DNA of 64,000 nt from Euryarchaeota archaeon TMED173 (GCA_002172185.1 NHHW01000007.1:40116-104115); one strand, 5' to 3'; shown: positions 17,072-28,200, counted from the first letter of the stretch. Notes: generated from the letters alone by a model not told the origin. Translations and numbers: made by a program.

Positions 17072-19099
17072 TTAGATGATCTCGGAGATTTTTTCTCTGA
17101 GGATTTTACTTACAGATTTGCCATCTGCTGAGCCAGCTAATTTCTTCATTACCAAACCCATCAATGGTCCAACAGCTCCCATTCCTTTCTCATTTACTAA
17201 TTCCATTTTCTCTGAAAGAATTTCATTTACAGCATTCTCGATTAGTGCTGAGTCTGCAGGGACATATCCCCTAGTTTTCGCTTCAGATTTCATCCATTCT
17301 ACAATTTCTTGTATTTCTCTTTCGGAAGACTCGACCAGAAGTCTCTCTGCTCCCTCTCTACTTAGGAGTCCCTGTTCTCTCAGAGATATTGCAGCAGCAA
17401 GAGATTTTGGTTTTTCGGTGCCATAATCCAAAAGTGCGCTGGCCCATGCCTTCGCAGGTAGCTCCATTGGCCCCTCTATCCCCTCAAATAGAGCATCGTC
17501 CAACTCGCCATTCAATATTGACTCGATTTGATTTTGAGAAAGACCTAATCCTTGAATCCTTGATTCTCTCTGCTCGGCGGAGAGAGGGAGAGTTGAGCAA
17601 ATCTTCTCCCAACGCTGTGTTGATATTTCTAGTAGAGGAATATCTGTCTCTGGATACATTCTTGCTACTCCTGGTAGGGGCCTGAGTGCAGTAGTTGTTC
17701 CATCGACAGGCTTTCCTTTGCGGATAGTTACATTCCTTACTTCTCTTGGAATTCTATGGTATGCCTTCCTTGCTCTATTGATCACAGCCTCTAGTGCCAA
17801 TTCTGCCTGCCATGTAGGCGCCAAACAAATAGCAAATGCATCTTTCTCTGAGAGCATTAGTTCATCTCTGATAGACAAAACATCGTTTTCTGATATTCCG
17901 TATGCTGGAAGCTCATCAGAATGGAATATACCAGCAACCCCTGCTAACTTCGCTGCACTAGCCAATTCGCTTCCTAATCGAGGTAGCTGAGCACCATTGC
18001 TATCCAAGGACTTGCTTCCCAAATGACCCGAGAATCCAGGAAGAGCTACTGCGAGGATTGATTCGCCCCTCTCTAGTGAAGAACATACCATCTCAGATTC
18101 GCAAGATGATAGTGTATCGGTCAGGTTTTCGATTTTCAATGGGATTCTCTTCGAGCAAGACAGAGCGACTCTGTTCTCCACTGGTGTGGAGTCGTCTTTC
18201 CTGTTTGACGGGAGGGGGGGTAGGGAGGCCTCGCTTCGTAATTCATTAGCTAGGCGAAAAAAATGTAATTGACGAGCCATCTCCAGTCTGATAATCATGG
18301 GAATCCAGTCTAAATCCTGACAACCCTTGATTTCTACCCTATCCCCACAAGAAATGCTAACATTTAGATCCTGTCTGATTGATCCGAGCCCCCTTCTTAC
18401 TCTGCGAGTATCTCTGAGGATCCTCCCTAGGGCGATCGCAGTTTCCTTTGCATGCTCAGGAGATCTGACCTCAGGAGAAGTTGCTATCTCGATCAGGGGC
18501 GTTCCTAATCTATCCAGATTGTATAGCACTGTCTCACCATTCTCGCTCTTAGATGATCTGAGTTTTCTTGCAGAATCCTCTTCAATTGATATCAGGTCTA
18601 AACCAACCTTGGCGGGTCCAGCATCTATGCTACCTCCTGTAGATACTATTGTGGTTCTCTGGAAGCCGCTCGTGTTCGATCCGTCTACTACTGTTTTCCT
18701 CATAGCTTGTAGGATAGGAATCGGATTAGATCCTGTCATAGCAGAGACTGTTAGAACGATATCCACGGCATCGATATCGTGAGTTTTTGGAGGAGATTCA
18801 TCTAATTCGATTAGGCCTGCATTTGGGGGTTGTACGTATTCGAAAGTCCTATTTCGCTTCTGCTCGAATCTAGCTGCAACATCTGTCCTACCTCCTTCTC
18901 CCTCTGAAGCTCTAAGTCTCCTGGATGATCTGGGCCACTCATCCGGAATTTCTTCTGACTTGAAATCATAGAGCTCGGTTGGTAATCTAGAGTGCAGCTT
19001 GCCGGTTGCAAGTTGCTGATGAATCTCTAGACCGCACATGAATCCAAGTGCTACAGAGTCCAATTTATCCGGTTTGGAAATATCCCCTATTGGCTCCAT
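17072..19099 (-). CDS. gatE: Glutamyl-tRNA(Gln) amidotransferase subunit E
   Basis: With GatD converts Glu-tRNA(Gln) to Gln-tRNA(Gln); GatDE is found only in archaea. The 675 residues include the GatB-like catalytic start GFMCGLEIHQQLATGKLHSR, the RKTVVDGSNTSGFQRT signature, the AspRS-like insertion in the middle (about 265-420), and the GatB/YqeY tail with GAVGPLMGLVMKKL near the C-terminus. The partner gatD is not in this window. It begins 30 bases after the mcm stop, and the tail ends shortly before the DUF4430 lipoprotein gene. Confidence 0.95.
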   Translation of the reverse strand: MEPIGDISKPDKLDSVALGFMCGLEIHQQLATGKLHSRLPTELYDFKSEEIPDEWPRSSRRLRASEGEGGRTDVAARFEQKRNRTFEYVQPPNAGLIELDESPPKTHDIDAVDIVLTVSAMTGSNPIPILQAMRKTVVDGSNTSGFQRTTIVSTGGSIDAGPAKVGLDLISIEEDSARKLRSSKSENGETVLYNLDRLGTPLIEIATSPEVRSPEHAKETAIALGRILRDTRRVRRGLGSIRQDLNVSISCGDRVEIKGCQDLDWIPMIIRLEMARQLHFFRLANELRSEASLPPLPSNRKDDSTPVENRVALSCSKRIPLKIENLTDTLSSCESEMVCSSLERGESILAVALPGFSGHLGSKSLDSNGAQLPRLGSELASAAKLAGVAGIFHSDELPAYGISENDVLSIRDELMLSEKDAFAICLAPTWQAELALEAVINRARKAYHRIPREVRNVTIRKGKPVDGTTTALRPLPGVARMYPETDIPLLEISTQRWEKICSTLPLSAEQRESRIQGLGLSQNQIESILNGELDDALFEGIEGPMELPAKAWASALLDYGTEKPKSLAAAISLREQGLLSREGAERLLVESSEREIQEIVEWMKSEAKTRGYVPADSALIENAVNEILSEKMELVNEKGMGAVGPLMGLVMKKLAGSADGKSVSKILREKISEII

Positions 19100-19129
19100 A
19101 ATCCCGCCACGGGGGTCATACTCATAGGG

Positions 19130-21328
19130 TCAACGGGTGGGCTTGTACTTCTCGAGGCCTTCTTCATATAGCTCGCCACTTCTTAGCATATTGCTGATTA
19201 CTCGATCAACTTCGATCTCAGAAATCTTCCTTGGTAAGGCTAGATTGTATATCTGGGTCAACTCAGCGACTCCCTTCTGCTCGATTAAGTCTCGGACCAT
19301 ATTCATTATTGTAGTGTTTTTTGATCTGGACCTAGCTGATACTCCTGAATGTAGTTCGGACTCATCCTCTATGCCGGACTCCTCCCTCCAGTGCTTGAAG
19401 ACCGCAAGAGCTACTGCTGCATCTTGAGAAGTTGCTACTTCCTTGAGATGCATCCTAGCATGAGCTTCAGTTAGCCGGATTAGAGCCTCCAATGCTCTAG
19501 CAGTAATTGGAATAACTGACTCCCTATCTCTCTGGTCCGATTGAAACTGATCCTCTCTACCGAATGACTGCCTCTCCTCGGTGTAATACTTCAGAATCTC
19601 AGCCTTTGCGTCCTCATCCAATTGTGGGTGGATGGTTCTCTTGGAGAAGGCAATGTATTTTCTAAGGAAATCTTGGGAAAGATGTTCCTGTCCATCATTA
19701 GCTATTGTGATAAATGAGTCGGATTCTGATGCTGATGATCTCAATTCTATTGATTCCTCCATTAATGTCTCACTTCTACCAGATGTCCGATTATCCAAAA
19801 TATGTCTTGCAATCTTCTCATCGTCATGGATCCTAATCTCGTCCCTAATCATCCAAATTATATCGAATCTTGAAGCCAGAGGGGGAGGTAGTCCCGTTTC
19901 CTGAAAAGACCTCATGACGCTTTGATTGGGACCTCTTTTGCTGAATCGGCCGTCCTTAGGGTTTGCAGCGGCCAAAATAGCGCATCTTGAGTGAAGGGTT
20001 GCAGTAATTCCTCCCTTTGCTACGTGAACCTGCTGCTGCTCCATTGCAGGGTGCATCATTCTCCTATCATCTTCGGAGATTTTATCGAACTCGTCAATTG
20101 CCGCCAAACCCCGATCGGATAATGGTAGAACTCCTGCCTCAAGGGCAAACCTCCCATCTCCGAATGCATCTCTGACTGCAGCGGCTGTTAGACCTGCGCC
20201 GGAGACTCCCCCCCCAGTGGCGAACCTCCCCCTAGGAGATAGCTCAGAAATGAAAGATAGCAGATGAGACTTCGCGACACCGGGATCGCCCATCAGTAAA
20301 ATATGGATATCTCCCCTAGATCTTGTCCTATCGTTAAGTCTCCTGGAGACACCTCCAAAAAGCTGTAGAGCGAGTGACCTCTTGACATGGCCAAGGATTC
20401 CGGTTGCAAATACCGATGGTGCGATCGACCTCTGAATTAATGACATGAGATCGGCTCTCTTAGATACCTCATGGATTCTGTCACTATCCTGCTCATCTAT
20501 CGAAATCTCTGTGAATGGAGTACTCTCATGCTCAGAACTAATTAGATGGAAGATAACATCAAACATTGGAGTTTTCTTTCTATTCCTAACTTCGCTCCTG
20601 ACCACGGGGATAACGTTAGCAGTGACTCTTTCCCCTGGTAGATGCTTGTTGACTTGATCTCCCTCGATAAGTACCATTCCCCTTCTAGGTTGAGCACCAC
20701 TAGGAACATTCTCAGGTTGTTCTTGAATCTCTATCCACTGGTTGTTCACCATTCTGGAGCTAATTAGTACTAAGTCGAATCTGGTCTTTGGTCTTGAACT
20801 CCCACAACCTCCCAATGATTGGGGGCAGGTCAGTGGCTCCTTTAGCTCCCTTTCATTTTCCTGGCCTACTTCGATATCGTGCCCGCATGATTCACACTTG
20901 AATACGGCTCTATGAATCCTAGGTTTGATTTCAGAAATTTTAGTAATTATTACGTCAACACTTCGAAGCTTGTCGATATCAGAACTACCAATTTCTCTCA
21001 GAGGTTTTCTGGTATCTCCCGGTAGCTCTCCCACCCTTAGGAAGGCGTCCATTTCCTCGCCCCTCTCCCTACAAATCTCGATTAGTGTTTTGGATCCGGC
21101 AGAAAGTATTGTTTTTGGATGCTCCAGAATATCCTCTGCAAAGTCTGGATCAAATGTCTGCAACTCGTGAAATGGGACTGATAAATAAGGAAAATTAGAC
21201 TGCCTGGACAAAAGTGCCATCACTTCTGATTCCTTTGCCTCTTCTAAGAAAGTCCTCCATCTAGAAGAAGCATCATGAGCGGCCATTGTCATACTTCTCA
21301 ACCTCGGGCTTTGCTTGTGCGAAGACAA
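19130..21328 (-). CDS. mcm: Replicative DNA helicase MCM
   Basis: Hexameric replicative helicase, 732 residues. An N-terminal OB region contains a zinc site (CESCGHD near 146 and CPQSLGGC near 168). The AAA+ core has Walker A GDPGVAKS at about 347-354, Walker B IDEFDK at about 411-416, the pre-sensor insertion, and the SRFDIIW arginine-finger motif near 486. The C-terminal winged helix is present (SEIEVDRVISNMLRSGELYE). The first 12 residues may not be translated, as a second ATG at 21292 also fits. It heads the minus run mcm-gatE-DUF4430-ECF S-pth2. Confidence 0.96.
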   Translation of the reverse strand: MSSHKQSPRLRSMTMAAHDASSRWRTFLEEAKESEVMALLSRQSNFPYLSVPFHELQTFDPDFAEDILEHPKTILSAGSKTLIEICRERGEEMDAFLRVGELPGDTRKPLREIGSSDIDKLRSVDVIITKISEIKPRIHRAVFKCESCGHDIEVGQENERELKEPLTCPQSLGGCGSSRPKTRFDLVLISSRMVNNQWIEIQEQPENVPSGAQPRRGMVLIEGDQVNKHLPGERVTANVIPVVRSEVRNRKKTPMFDVIFHLISSEHESTPFTEISIDEQDSDRIHEVSKRADLMSLIQRSIAPSVFATGILGHVKRSLALQLFGGVSRRLNDRTRSRGDIHILLMGDPGVAKSHLLSFISELSPRGRFATGGGVSGAGLTAAAVRDAFGDGRFALEAGVLPLSDRGLAAIDEFDKISEDDRRMMHPAMEQQQVHVAKGGITATLHSRCAILAAANPKDGRFSKRGPNQSVMRSFQETGLPPPLASRFDIIWMIRDEIRIHDDEKIARHILDNRTSGRSETLMEESIELRSSASESDSFITIANDGQEHLSQDFLRKYIAFSKRTIHPQLDEDAKAEILKYYTEERQSFGREDQFQSDQRDRESVIPITARALEALIRLTEAHARMHLKEVATSQDAAVALAVFKHWREESGIEDESELHSGVSARSRSKNTTIMNMVRDLIEQKGVAELTQIYNLALPRKISEIEVDRVISNMLRSGELYEEGLEKYKPTR

Positions 21329-21502
21329 GGCCTATCAATAGTATGGTTAGGAAATCCAACCCCCTTGTTTCCATTGGAGAATTTGCTCATTAGCAAGCAT
21401 CGAATTTTAATTTTTGATACTTCTACTGGACTGCATTCTTTTGGAGCGCCATATGAAGGATCTGAATAGTATGGTTGAAGTCCCGAATCTCAATCCGATG
21501 AC

Positions 21503-21934
21503 ATGGAGCATACAAGATCGGGCAGCGATCTGTTCGTCAGATTGGATCCAGGAGAGGAAATTCACGAGGCTCTGAAGAATCTCGCAGATGAAGTTGGATT
21601 TGATGCGGCAGCCATCACAAGTGGTATTGGAAGAACACGTAACAACAAATATGGATACATGAATGAAGAAGGAGTTTACCAAAGGAGAGATTTGGAAAAT
21701 CCATCGGAATTAGTAAGCTTATCTGGAAACATAGCTAGGACAGAAGAGGGTGCGGCATTCACACATATCCACTGTTGCTGGTCTGATGATGATAACAATG
21801 TCCATGCAGGACACATGTTTCAATCAGTTGTCCATGTAGTGGCTGAGATACATATCAGAATCATGGCGGAAGCAATCATGACTCGGTGCCCCCTTGCAGA
21901 CTTCGAGTTACTAGGTCTGCAATTCAAGGAATAA
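21503..21934 (+). CDS. PPC domain (DUF296) protein
   Basis: 143 residues that form a single PPC/DUF296 domain. The core pattern is FVRLDPGEEIHEALKNLADE, a glycine-rich AAITSGIGRT strand, then LSGNIARTEEGAAFTHIHCC and HAGHMFQSVVHVVAEIHIRI. In plants the domain is joined to AT-hooks, but the stand-alone prokaryotic forms have no settled function and often trimerise around a metal (the histidines here fit that). It is 22 bases upstream of the hydrolase-HhH fusion, so the two are probably cotranscribed. Confidence 0.85.
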   Translation: MEHTRSGSDLFVRLDPGEEIHEALKNLADEVGFDAAAITSGIGRTRNNKYGYMNEEGVYQRRDLENPSELVSLSGNIARTEEGAAFTHIHCCWSDDDNNVHAGHMFQSVVHVVAEIHIRIMAEAIMTRCPLADFELLGLQFKE

Positions 21935-21955
21935 ATGTGTGGTGGATGAGGAATT

Positions 21956-23731
21956 GTGACACGAGTACTATTCGCACATGGATTTGAAGGAAGCCCCAAT
22001 GGGTCTAAGCCTAGCTATATGAAGGAGGCTTTAGGATGGGAAGTAACGGCTCCAAAAATGTCTGAATTAGGTTGGAGTATAGCGAATCAGACCGAAGTTC
22101 TAACAAGACTAATTGATGAATTTGAGTTTGACATAGTAATCGGCTCTTCCATGGGAGGTCTGGCTGCCGCAAATGCCTCTTCAATGAGGCCTGATGCAGA
22201 TTTTGTCTTAATTCTGATCGCTCCAGCATTTGGTCTCGCAGAAAACTGGGAAGGTATGGAGGAAACAGGCAGGAATGCTTGGAAGACCACTGGAGAGAGG
22301 CGTTATACTGGATTTGAGTTGGACATCATGCTTCCATGGGAATTCATGGAATCGGCAGAGAAGATGTCCTGGCCAGTTCCATTACATCCTACAGCAATAA
22401 TGCATGGTAAAAACGACGAGTTAGTACCAATAAGTTTCTCAAGAAAGGTCGAGAAAGAGTGCTCAAATGTGACTCTTCATGAATTTGATGACACGCATAG
22501 GATGAAAGACTCCATACGTTTTATCTCCAATATCTCTGACTCACTAATGGAAGGAAAGGAGTTGAAAATCTCAGATGGATGCACAGAGTCGGATAAAGTT
22601 ACACTCCATGAGGTGGATGAGTTTGATGTATCTGAACATGAAGGGGGCATAGTGGACGATACCGGTGAAGAGGATTTTTCCATTGAGGGGCTAGATTCTG
22701 AAGATAGTTCTGATAGCGAAATAGAACAATTGGAAGCAGAGATGAAGAGTCTGGAAGCTAAGATGGCCGAGAAGAAAGAGGCCTTGGAAAACACAAAGGA
22801 AGAGGCTAGGTTGGAACAGAAGATTCGAGAAGAGGGAGAAAAGCTAGCAGACAAGGAAGCCGAAAAGAAGCGCGCCGGAAAGGAGGTAGAAGAGGCAATC
22901 AAAAATGCCGAAAAGGAAGTTATTGTTGCTAAGGCAGAAGTGGACGAGGCTCTGAAGAAAGCGGAAAAAGAAAAATCAGAGGCTGAAGATGCGAGGCTGA
23001 TCGCGGACATTGAAGAGGAAGAGGCTAGGGAGGCCAAAGCTGACGCGGATGTCGCTCAAAGGAAGTTAGACGAGGCGATGAAGAAAGCAGAAGATATGGG
23101 GAAGAATGTGGAAAAAATCACTGAAGACTTGGAGAAGGACAAAAGAGAGGAGGAGATTCTCCAGAGAGTCAGTAGCCGGGTAGATCAGATAGATTGGACC
23201 CTAATTGGGAAGGTGGATTTAGAAGTTCATGACGATCTAACGATGATAAACGGGATTGATGATTTTATCCAGAGGAAGCTAAATGTTCTCGGAATAAGAA
23301 CCTATGAACAGATCTCAAAGATGGATTCTGAGATTTCGAAGGTTGTGAATGATGCTTTGGAGTTCCTTCCAGAACGGGTTAGCGAGATGGAATGGACCCA
23401 GCAAGCAATAACTATGCTCGATCTAAAAGACGTAGATGTGAGGGCTAGTGTGGAAGAAGATACAGTAGTTGCCGATTTGAGTGCTTCGAAAATTAACTGG
23501 TCTCAGATAGGGGAAGCCGGAGATAGGAAGTCTGACAGAATGACGGAAATCAAAGGAGTAGATGCGGATATTGAAAAGAAGCTAAAGATTCTCGGAATTC
23601 GGACATTCGATCAAATTTCCAAGATGGACAAGGAGACGTCAGAGGCCGTGAATGGAGCACTTGGCTTTGCACCGGGGAGAGTCACTAAGATGATGTGGGC
23701 ACAGCAAGCGATGTCGCTATTAGAAGAATAG
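21956..23731 (+). CDS. Alpha/beta hydrolase fused to a coiled coil and two helix-hairpin-helix repeats
   Basis: 591 residues, GTG start. Residues 1-200 are a small alpha/beta hydrolase: HGFEGSPNGSK oxyanion loop, nucleophile elbow GSSMGG near 61-66, an acid in HGKNDELVPI and a histidine in FDDTHRMKD. An acidic linker is followed by a long charged coiled coil (about 240-400). Two copies of a helix-hairpin-helix unit close the chain: DDLTMINGIDDFIQRKLNVL...GIRTYEQISKM and DRMTEIKGVDADIEKKLKIL...GIRTFDQISKM, each ending with a V-x-x-M-x-W-x-Q-Q-A helix. This unit is common at the C-termini of NuoE or L21-like proteins. The combination is unusual; a nucleic-acid or scaffold-bound esterase is one guess. 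Confidence 0.8.
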   Translation: MTRVLFAHGFEGSPNGSKPSYMKEALGWEVTAPKMSELGWSIANQTEVLTRLIDEFEFDIVIGSSMGGLAAANASSMRPDADFVLILIAPAFGLAENWEGMEETGRNAWKTTGERRYTGFELDIMLPWEFMESAEKMSWPVPLHPTAIMHGKNDELVPISFSRKVEKECSNVTLHEFDDTHRMKDSIRFISNISDSLMEGKELKISDGCTESDKVTLHEVDEFDVSEHEGGIVDDTGEEDFSIEGLDSEDSSDSEIEQLEAEMKSLEAKMAEKKEALENTKEEARLEQKIREEGEKLADKEAEKKRAGKEVEEAIKNAEKEVIVAKAEVDEALKKAEKEKSEAEDARLIADIEEEEAREAKADADVAQRKLDEAMKKAEDMGKNVEKITEDLEKDKREEEILQRVSSRVDQIDWTLIGKVDLEVHDDLTMINGIDDFIQRKLNVLGIRTYEQISKMDSEISKVVNDALEFLPERVSEMEWTQQAITMLDLKDVDVRASVEEDTVVADLSASKINWSQIGEAGDRKSDRMTEIKGVDADIEKKLKILGIRTFDQISKMDKETSEAVNGALGFAPGRVTKMMWAQQAMSLLEE

Positions 23732-23735
23732 ATGA

Positions 23736-24455
23736 TCAATGGCCTGTCGAACCTAGGAAGTACTCCCCTATCTCAGGGTCGGTGAGGATATGACTGGCAT
23801 CACCAGAATGTACCACCTTGCCGTTAGACATAATATATCCACGATCTGATCTGGCAAGGGAGAGTCTTGCATTCTGCTCGACAATCAGGATGGTGATTCC
23901 CACCCCCCTCAGGGAGTCTATGCTCTCGATTATTTGTTGCTGATATAGCGGAGAGAGGGCAGCAGTAGGCTCATCGAGAAGTAGGAACTTAGGATCCGAA
24001 ATCAATGCTCTGGATATCGCCAACATCTGCCTTTCCCCCCCGGATAGAGATGCGGCCAAATCGTACTCCCTATTCCTCAGATCAGGGAACATCTCCAGAG
24101 ACCTTTCAATCCTCTCATTAAGCAAGATCCTAGGGATAGAGTTACCCCCCATCTGAAGGTTCTCTAACACGGATAAAGATGGGAAGACGTTGTCAACTTG
24201 GGGAACATAAGCAATTCCTAGATTTACCAGTCGATCGGTCCTCCAACCCGAGACATCCTGCTCGAGGTACTCGACGCCTCCACTGTAGAAAGTTGCAGAA
24301 CCGAAAATAGTCTTGATCAGCGTTGACTTGCCGCATCCATTGGGGCCGATGATGGTCACGAACTCGCCTTCGTCGACGTACATGTCGATCCCATACAGGA
24401 TTTGGACTGAACCGTAACCTCCCTCGAGATTTTTAATTTCCAAGACTCTGGTCAT
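23736..24455 (-). CDS. livF: Branched-chain amino-acid ABC transporter ATP-binding protein LivF
   Basis: 239-residue ABC ATPase. Walker A is GPNGCGKST, the Q-loop is AYVPQVDNVFPSLSVLENL as in LivF, the signature is LSGGERQMLAISRAL and Walker B is FLLLDEPTAAL. The length and the C-terminal SGDASHILTDPEIGEYFLG match LivF rather than LivG. It is last in the Liv operon and overlaps livG by 4 bases (ATGA), indicating translational coupling. Confidence 0.93.
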   Translation of the reverse strand: MTRVLEIKNLEGGYGSVQILYGIDMYVDEGEFVTIIGPNGCGKSTLIKTIFGSATFYSGGVEYLEQDVSGWRTDRLVNLGIAYVPQVDNVFPSLSVLENLQMGGNSIPRILLNERIERSLEMFPDLRNREYDLAASLSGGERQMLAISRALISDPKFLLLDEPTAALSPLYQQQIIESIDSLRGVGITILIVEQNARLSLARSDRGYIMSNGKVVHSGDASHILTDPEIGEYFLGSTGH

Positions 24456-25252
24456 TCTTCTTCAGCCCCTCTTTCACCGGATGATCCGAGATAGGCCTCT
24501 ATTACCTCTATATTCCCTTTGACCTCATCAGGAGTCCCTTGCATCATTATCTCCCCTTCGTTCATCACGATTATTCGGTCCACCCCTTGACGGAGGATGA
24601 AGTCCATATTATGCTCAATGATTAGGATCGAAATGCCGGTATCATCGACCATTTTCCTCAGATTGTTGAATATCTTCATTGCCAATGGTCCTGCTACTCC
24701 GGCTACTGGCTCATCCAGCAGTAGGAGTTTGGGTCCTCCCATCATTGACCTACCTATATCTACCAGTTTACTTTGTCCTCCTGAGAGTTCGCTAGTTAGG
24801 TTATGGGCCATGTGGGGGACCTCGAGTTGATCCAGGACCGAATAGGCACTATCCAATCTGGCTTCCTCGTCCCTAGTTGAGCGATATTGGAAAAGATTTC
24901 TGATTTTTTCCTTGATGTTTGGGCCTAATTGGTTCCTGGGTGGGACCAGTAGGTTCTCGATTACTGTCATCTGTCGCCATAGTCTGGTGTGCTGGAATGT
25001 CCGGGTCATGCCTATTTTCTGAATCTGTTCAGGCCTCATGCTAGTGATGTCAGTCCCGAAGAGCTCGACACTACCGGCGGTCTTGCCGAGCAGTCCGCTA
25101 ATGCAGTTGAATGTGGTTGACTTACCGCAGCCGTTCGGTCCGATTAGGCCGACGAACTCACCGGGCCCTATCTCGAAGGAGACTCCATTGACGGCTATTA
25201 GTCCGCCGAACTCTTTCTGGAGCCCTTTTACCTTGAGGAATGGTCCTATCAT
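24452..25252 (-). CDS. livG: Branched-chain amino-acid ABC transporter ATP-binding protein LivG
   Basis: 266-residue ABC ATPase. Walker A is GPNGCGKSTTFNCISGLL, followed by the LivG-type IGMTRTFQHTRLWRQMTVIENLLV Q-loop. The signature is LSGGQSKLVDIGRSMM and Walker B is LLLLDEPVAGV. The internal helical insert with ARLDSAYSVLDQL is typical of LivG. The signature carries QSKL instead of the usual QRKL. It overlaps both the fused permease gene and livF by four bases. Confidence 0.93.
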   Translation of the reverse strand: MIGPFLKVKGLQKEFGGLIAVNGVSFEIGPGEFVGLIGPNGCGKSTTFNCISGLLGKTAGSVELFGTDITSMRPEQIQKIGMTRTFQHTRLWRQMTVIENLLVPPRNQLGPNIKEKIRNLFQYRSTRDEEARLDSAYSVLDQLEVPHMAHNLTSELSGGQSKLVDIGRSMMGGPKLLLLDEPVAGVAGPLAMKIFNNLRKMVDDTGISILIIEHNMDFILRQGVDRIIVMNEGEIMMQGTPDEVKGNIEVIEAYLGSSGERGAEEE

Positions 25253-28200
25253 ACAGCATCCTCCGAGGGCCTTTCGGGTCTACTAGGAACCTCTGGGAGC
25301 AATCCCTTGGGGTTTAGTATCAGTGAGACCAGCATCAGTGTCCCTACCAGCATTAGTCTGACATAGGACATCCCGCCTCCGCTGATAGTGACCTCTCCAG
25401 TATAATCTGAGGCAGCCATCAGGGATCTATAACCTCCCATGAACATAGCTGTGAAGCAGAAGACTATCGATCCCCAGAACCCATATTCAACTAGTCTCGA
25501 CCTTCTAGCAATGACCCCCACGAACATTACAATTAGGAAAATTCCTGTTATTTCCAACTGATCGGTCACGATCCATTTGAACGTTTTATCGATAGTGATT
25601 GCAGTCTCGTACAGTGGGAGGTCCGGAGTAGATGCAACTGCTAGGACATTGAAAACGAAGCCAGTAAGTACGATAATCGACGCACCGATAACCATCCCCT
25701 TGTTGTTCGCAGACCCGCCTATGATGAATGCTGCCCAAACAAGGAACGTGGATCCTGCAGGGCTCATGAATGTGGGACTCAGTCCTGTTAATTGCCATGC
25801 CCAAATCGCACCTGCGAGACCGCATATTCCAGCTCCGAGGGCTAGGCTAGCTGCTTTGTGCTTGAGGACATCGTGTCCATGGTGTTGTGCGACCTCCTCA
25901 TCCTCCCTGATGGCTTTGACAATCCTGCCCCAGGGTGAAGTTAGTATTCTCTCGAGTATCCACCAGATAGTAAGCACGCAAAATATGGATATTGTGGCCA
26001 GTAGGAGTGAGTAAGGTGCTGGTTCGCCTAATGAGAGCAGGTCTGAGATGGAGTTGGCAGGTGAGTCCAGAGCGGGACTAGCCCACTTGCAGTAGTCAGG
26101 ACTTAGGAATTCCTCCTCCAGACCTGTCTTAACCCCTCTCCCGCAGAACCACCACTCCTTGAGAGGGAGCGGGTAGCTCCCTATCCCTATGGCAGATTTT
26201 ACAGGACCTGTTCGAAGTAATGGCTCTGCAGACATTAGCATCCTCACCACTTCTCCAAGCGATATGGTGACGATTGCGAAGTAGTCTGTTCTAAGTCTAG
26301 CAGTCGGGAATGCGAGTGTCCAGCCTATTATCGCAGCCAGTAAAACAGCGAAAATGGTAGCTGGGAGTACTCCCCACCCGTATCCATGATATCTCTCAGG
26401 GGAAGAGAGCACACTTACAGTGATAGCCCCGACCCCTACGAAGAAGATGATCCCGAAATTCACCATACCGGTGTATCCTGTATGCAAGTTTAGTGAAAAT
26501 GCCATAAGGATGAAGACGCACATCGCTATGGTTACGTTTGAAACTTGGAAGATCTTGTCCCACCAGAACTCTTCTGGGCTTGAGTTAACTGGGAGCCACC
26601 AGATAAGGTACAGTATTATGGTCGCCAGGGCTGCGAAGGCAATCCATGACCCTTTCTTCCCCTCCCTTCCATAGGGGTCTCTTATTCTGTTCAGTCTTTC
26701 ATCTGAGAGTAAATTTATCACTTTCTGGGATTTATCGGTTATCATACTTCTCCACTTGAGAAATAGGTCTGAGATTCCAATCTCGATTTTTGTGATCATA
26801 GCTGAGTGTGCTTTATTCGCTTCTGATATACTGGTTGAGACTTTCAAAATAGGTTCTTTGAGTGAGGAATTAATAGTATTTCTAACACGGAGAAGTTGCA
26901 TAGAAATGGCATCTACTCTATCCTCATTTTCATTGATTTGTCCGTTCTTAAGAATTTTCAGGCCCTGCCCAATTGCGAACACCCATAGGACAAGTGGGAT
27001 CCATGGCCAAAGCCAATCCGATATATCTGAGATTGCGTTAACGATCTGAATCTCGAGCTCCATCAATTCAAACCATTTTTGATCCAGATCGCTGGCATCG
27101 ACATCGAAGTAGGGGGAGTCTTGAATAGACAGGGAAGAATCTGGGTTACTGGTTATCAGCTCGATATTCGAGGAGCTTGATTCGGATTCAATACAAGAGT
27201 CTGAGCAGGCCCCATCTGCAAGGGAGTTCTTTCCAATGAATCGCATTACTTTTTGGGCCACATACGACCCGAATGCGATGATTGAGAAGTTTTGTGCCTT
27301 GTCGGATCTCCCACGCACCCAATGATGCAGACCTAGTATCCCTGTAGGAAGCAGGGCTAGAATTGCGACGATCCTTGTGTCGATCTCTGACGGGATCTTT
27401 CTGTTTCTATTCCTCTCCTTCTCTATGTTCCACCGCTCTATTGCGTCGCCCAAGCCCTTCGGTAGCACGATCAGGATGGCTACTAGGAACACGTATGGCA
27501 TAACTCCGCTGAGTGCTGAGTAGCCCGATCTATCGAGAGGGAATCCGACTCCGGTTAGTATAGGAGTAGAGGATGCTCGTACGAAACCGACCATGAGGGA
27601 TGCGATGATCGCTCCGGACACCGATCCAATGGTCCCCAATACGATTACAGCGAATGCCGGCAGCAGGAGGGCAAAGCCCGTGGTGGGGTTGAATAGTAGA
27701 GTGACGGAGAAGATTGCTCCCCCGACTCCGGTGATGCCCGCAGATAGGAATGCGCTTGTTTGCTGGACCCTCTCGACATTTATGCCACTGCTTGCAGCTA
27801 GCTCGGGGTTGTCTGCAACCGCTCTCATCCTCATACCGAGTCTAGTTTTGTTTAGTAGTAGAACCAACATAGCTACAGAAATGAACACCACTACTGGTAG
27901 AGAACCATTTGCGTATGATAGATTGGAGGTTATGGGAGAGACACAATCGATTCCAATGTCATAAATTTCCAGAGTTGGCCGGATCCCCTCTGAGACGGTT
28001 CTCTCCATAATGGGCTCCCCGGATATCTCATCGATGCCAGTCTGCTCGCAAGTCTGATGCGTGTAGGTGCCTCCCTCTGCGAGCGACCTCTCGCCCAGAT
28101 TGAGCTTGATGCGGGAGGTTGGAAGCTCCCAGCGGTTCGTGGTCGCAGTGAAGTCTGAATCTGGGATGAACCTGACCTTGGCGCTGGAGAATCTCATGAA

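Noticed and set aside
22477-23037. 186-residue minus-strand ORF rich in Ser and Ala
   Set aside because: It is the antisense of the coiled-coil part of the hydrolase-HhH gene; a charged Glu/Lys coil gives Ser/Ala/Leu on the other strand.
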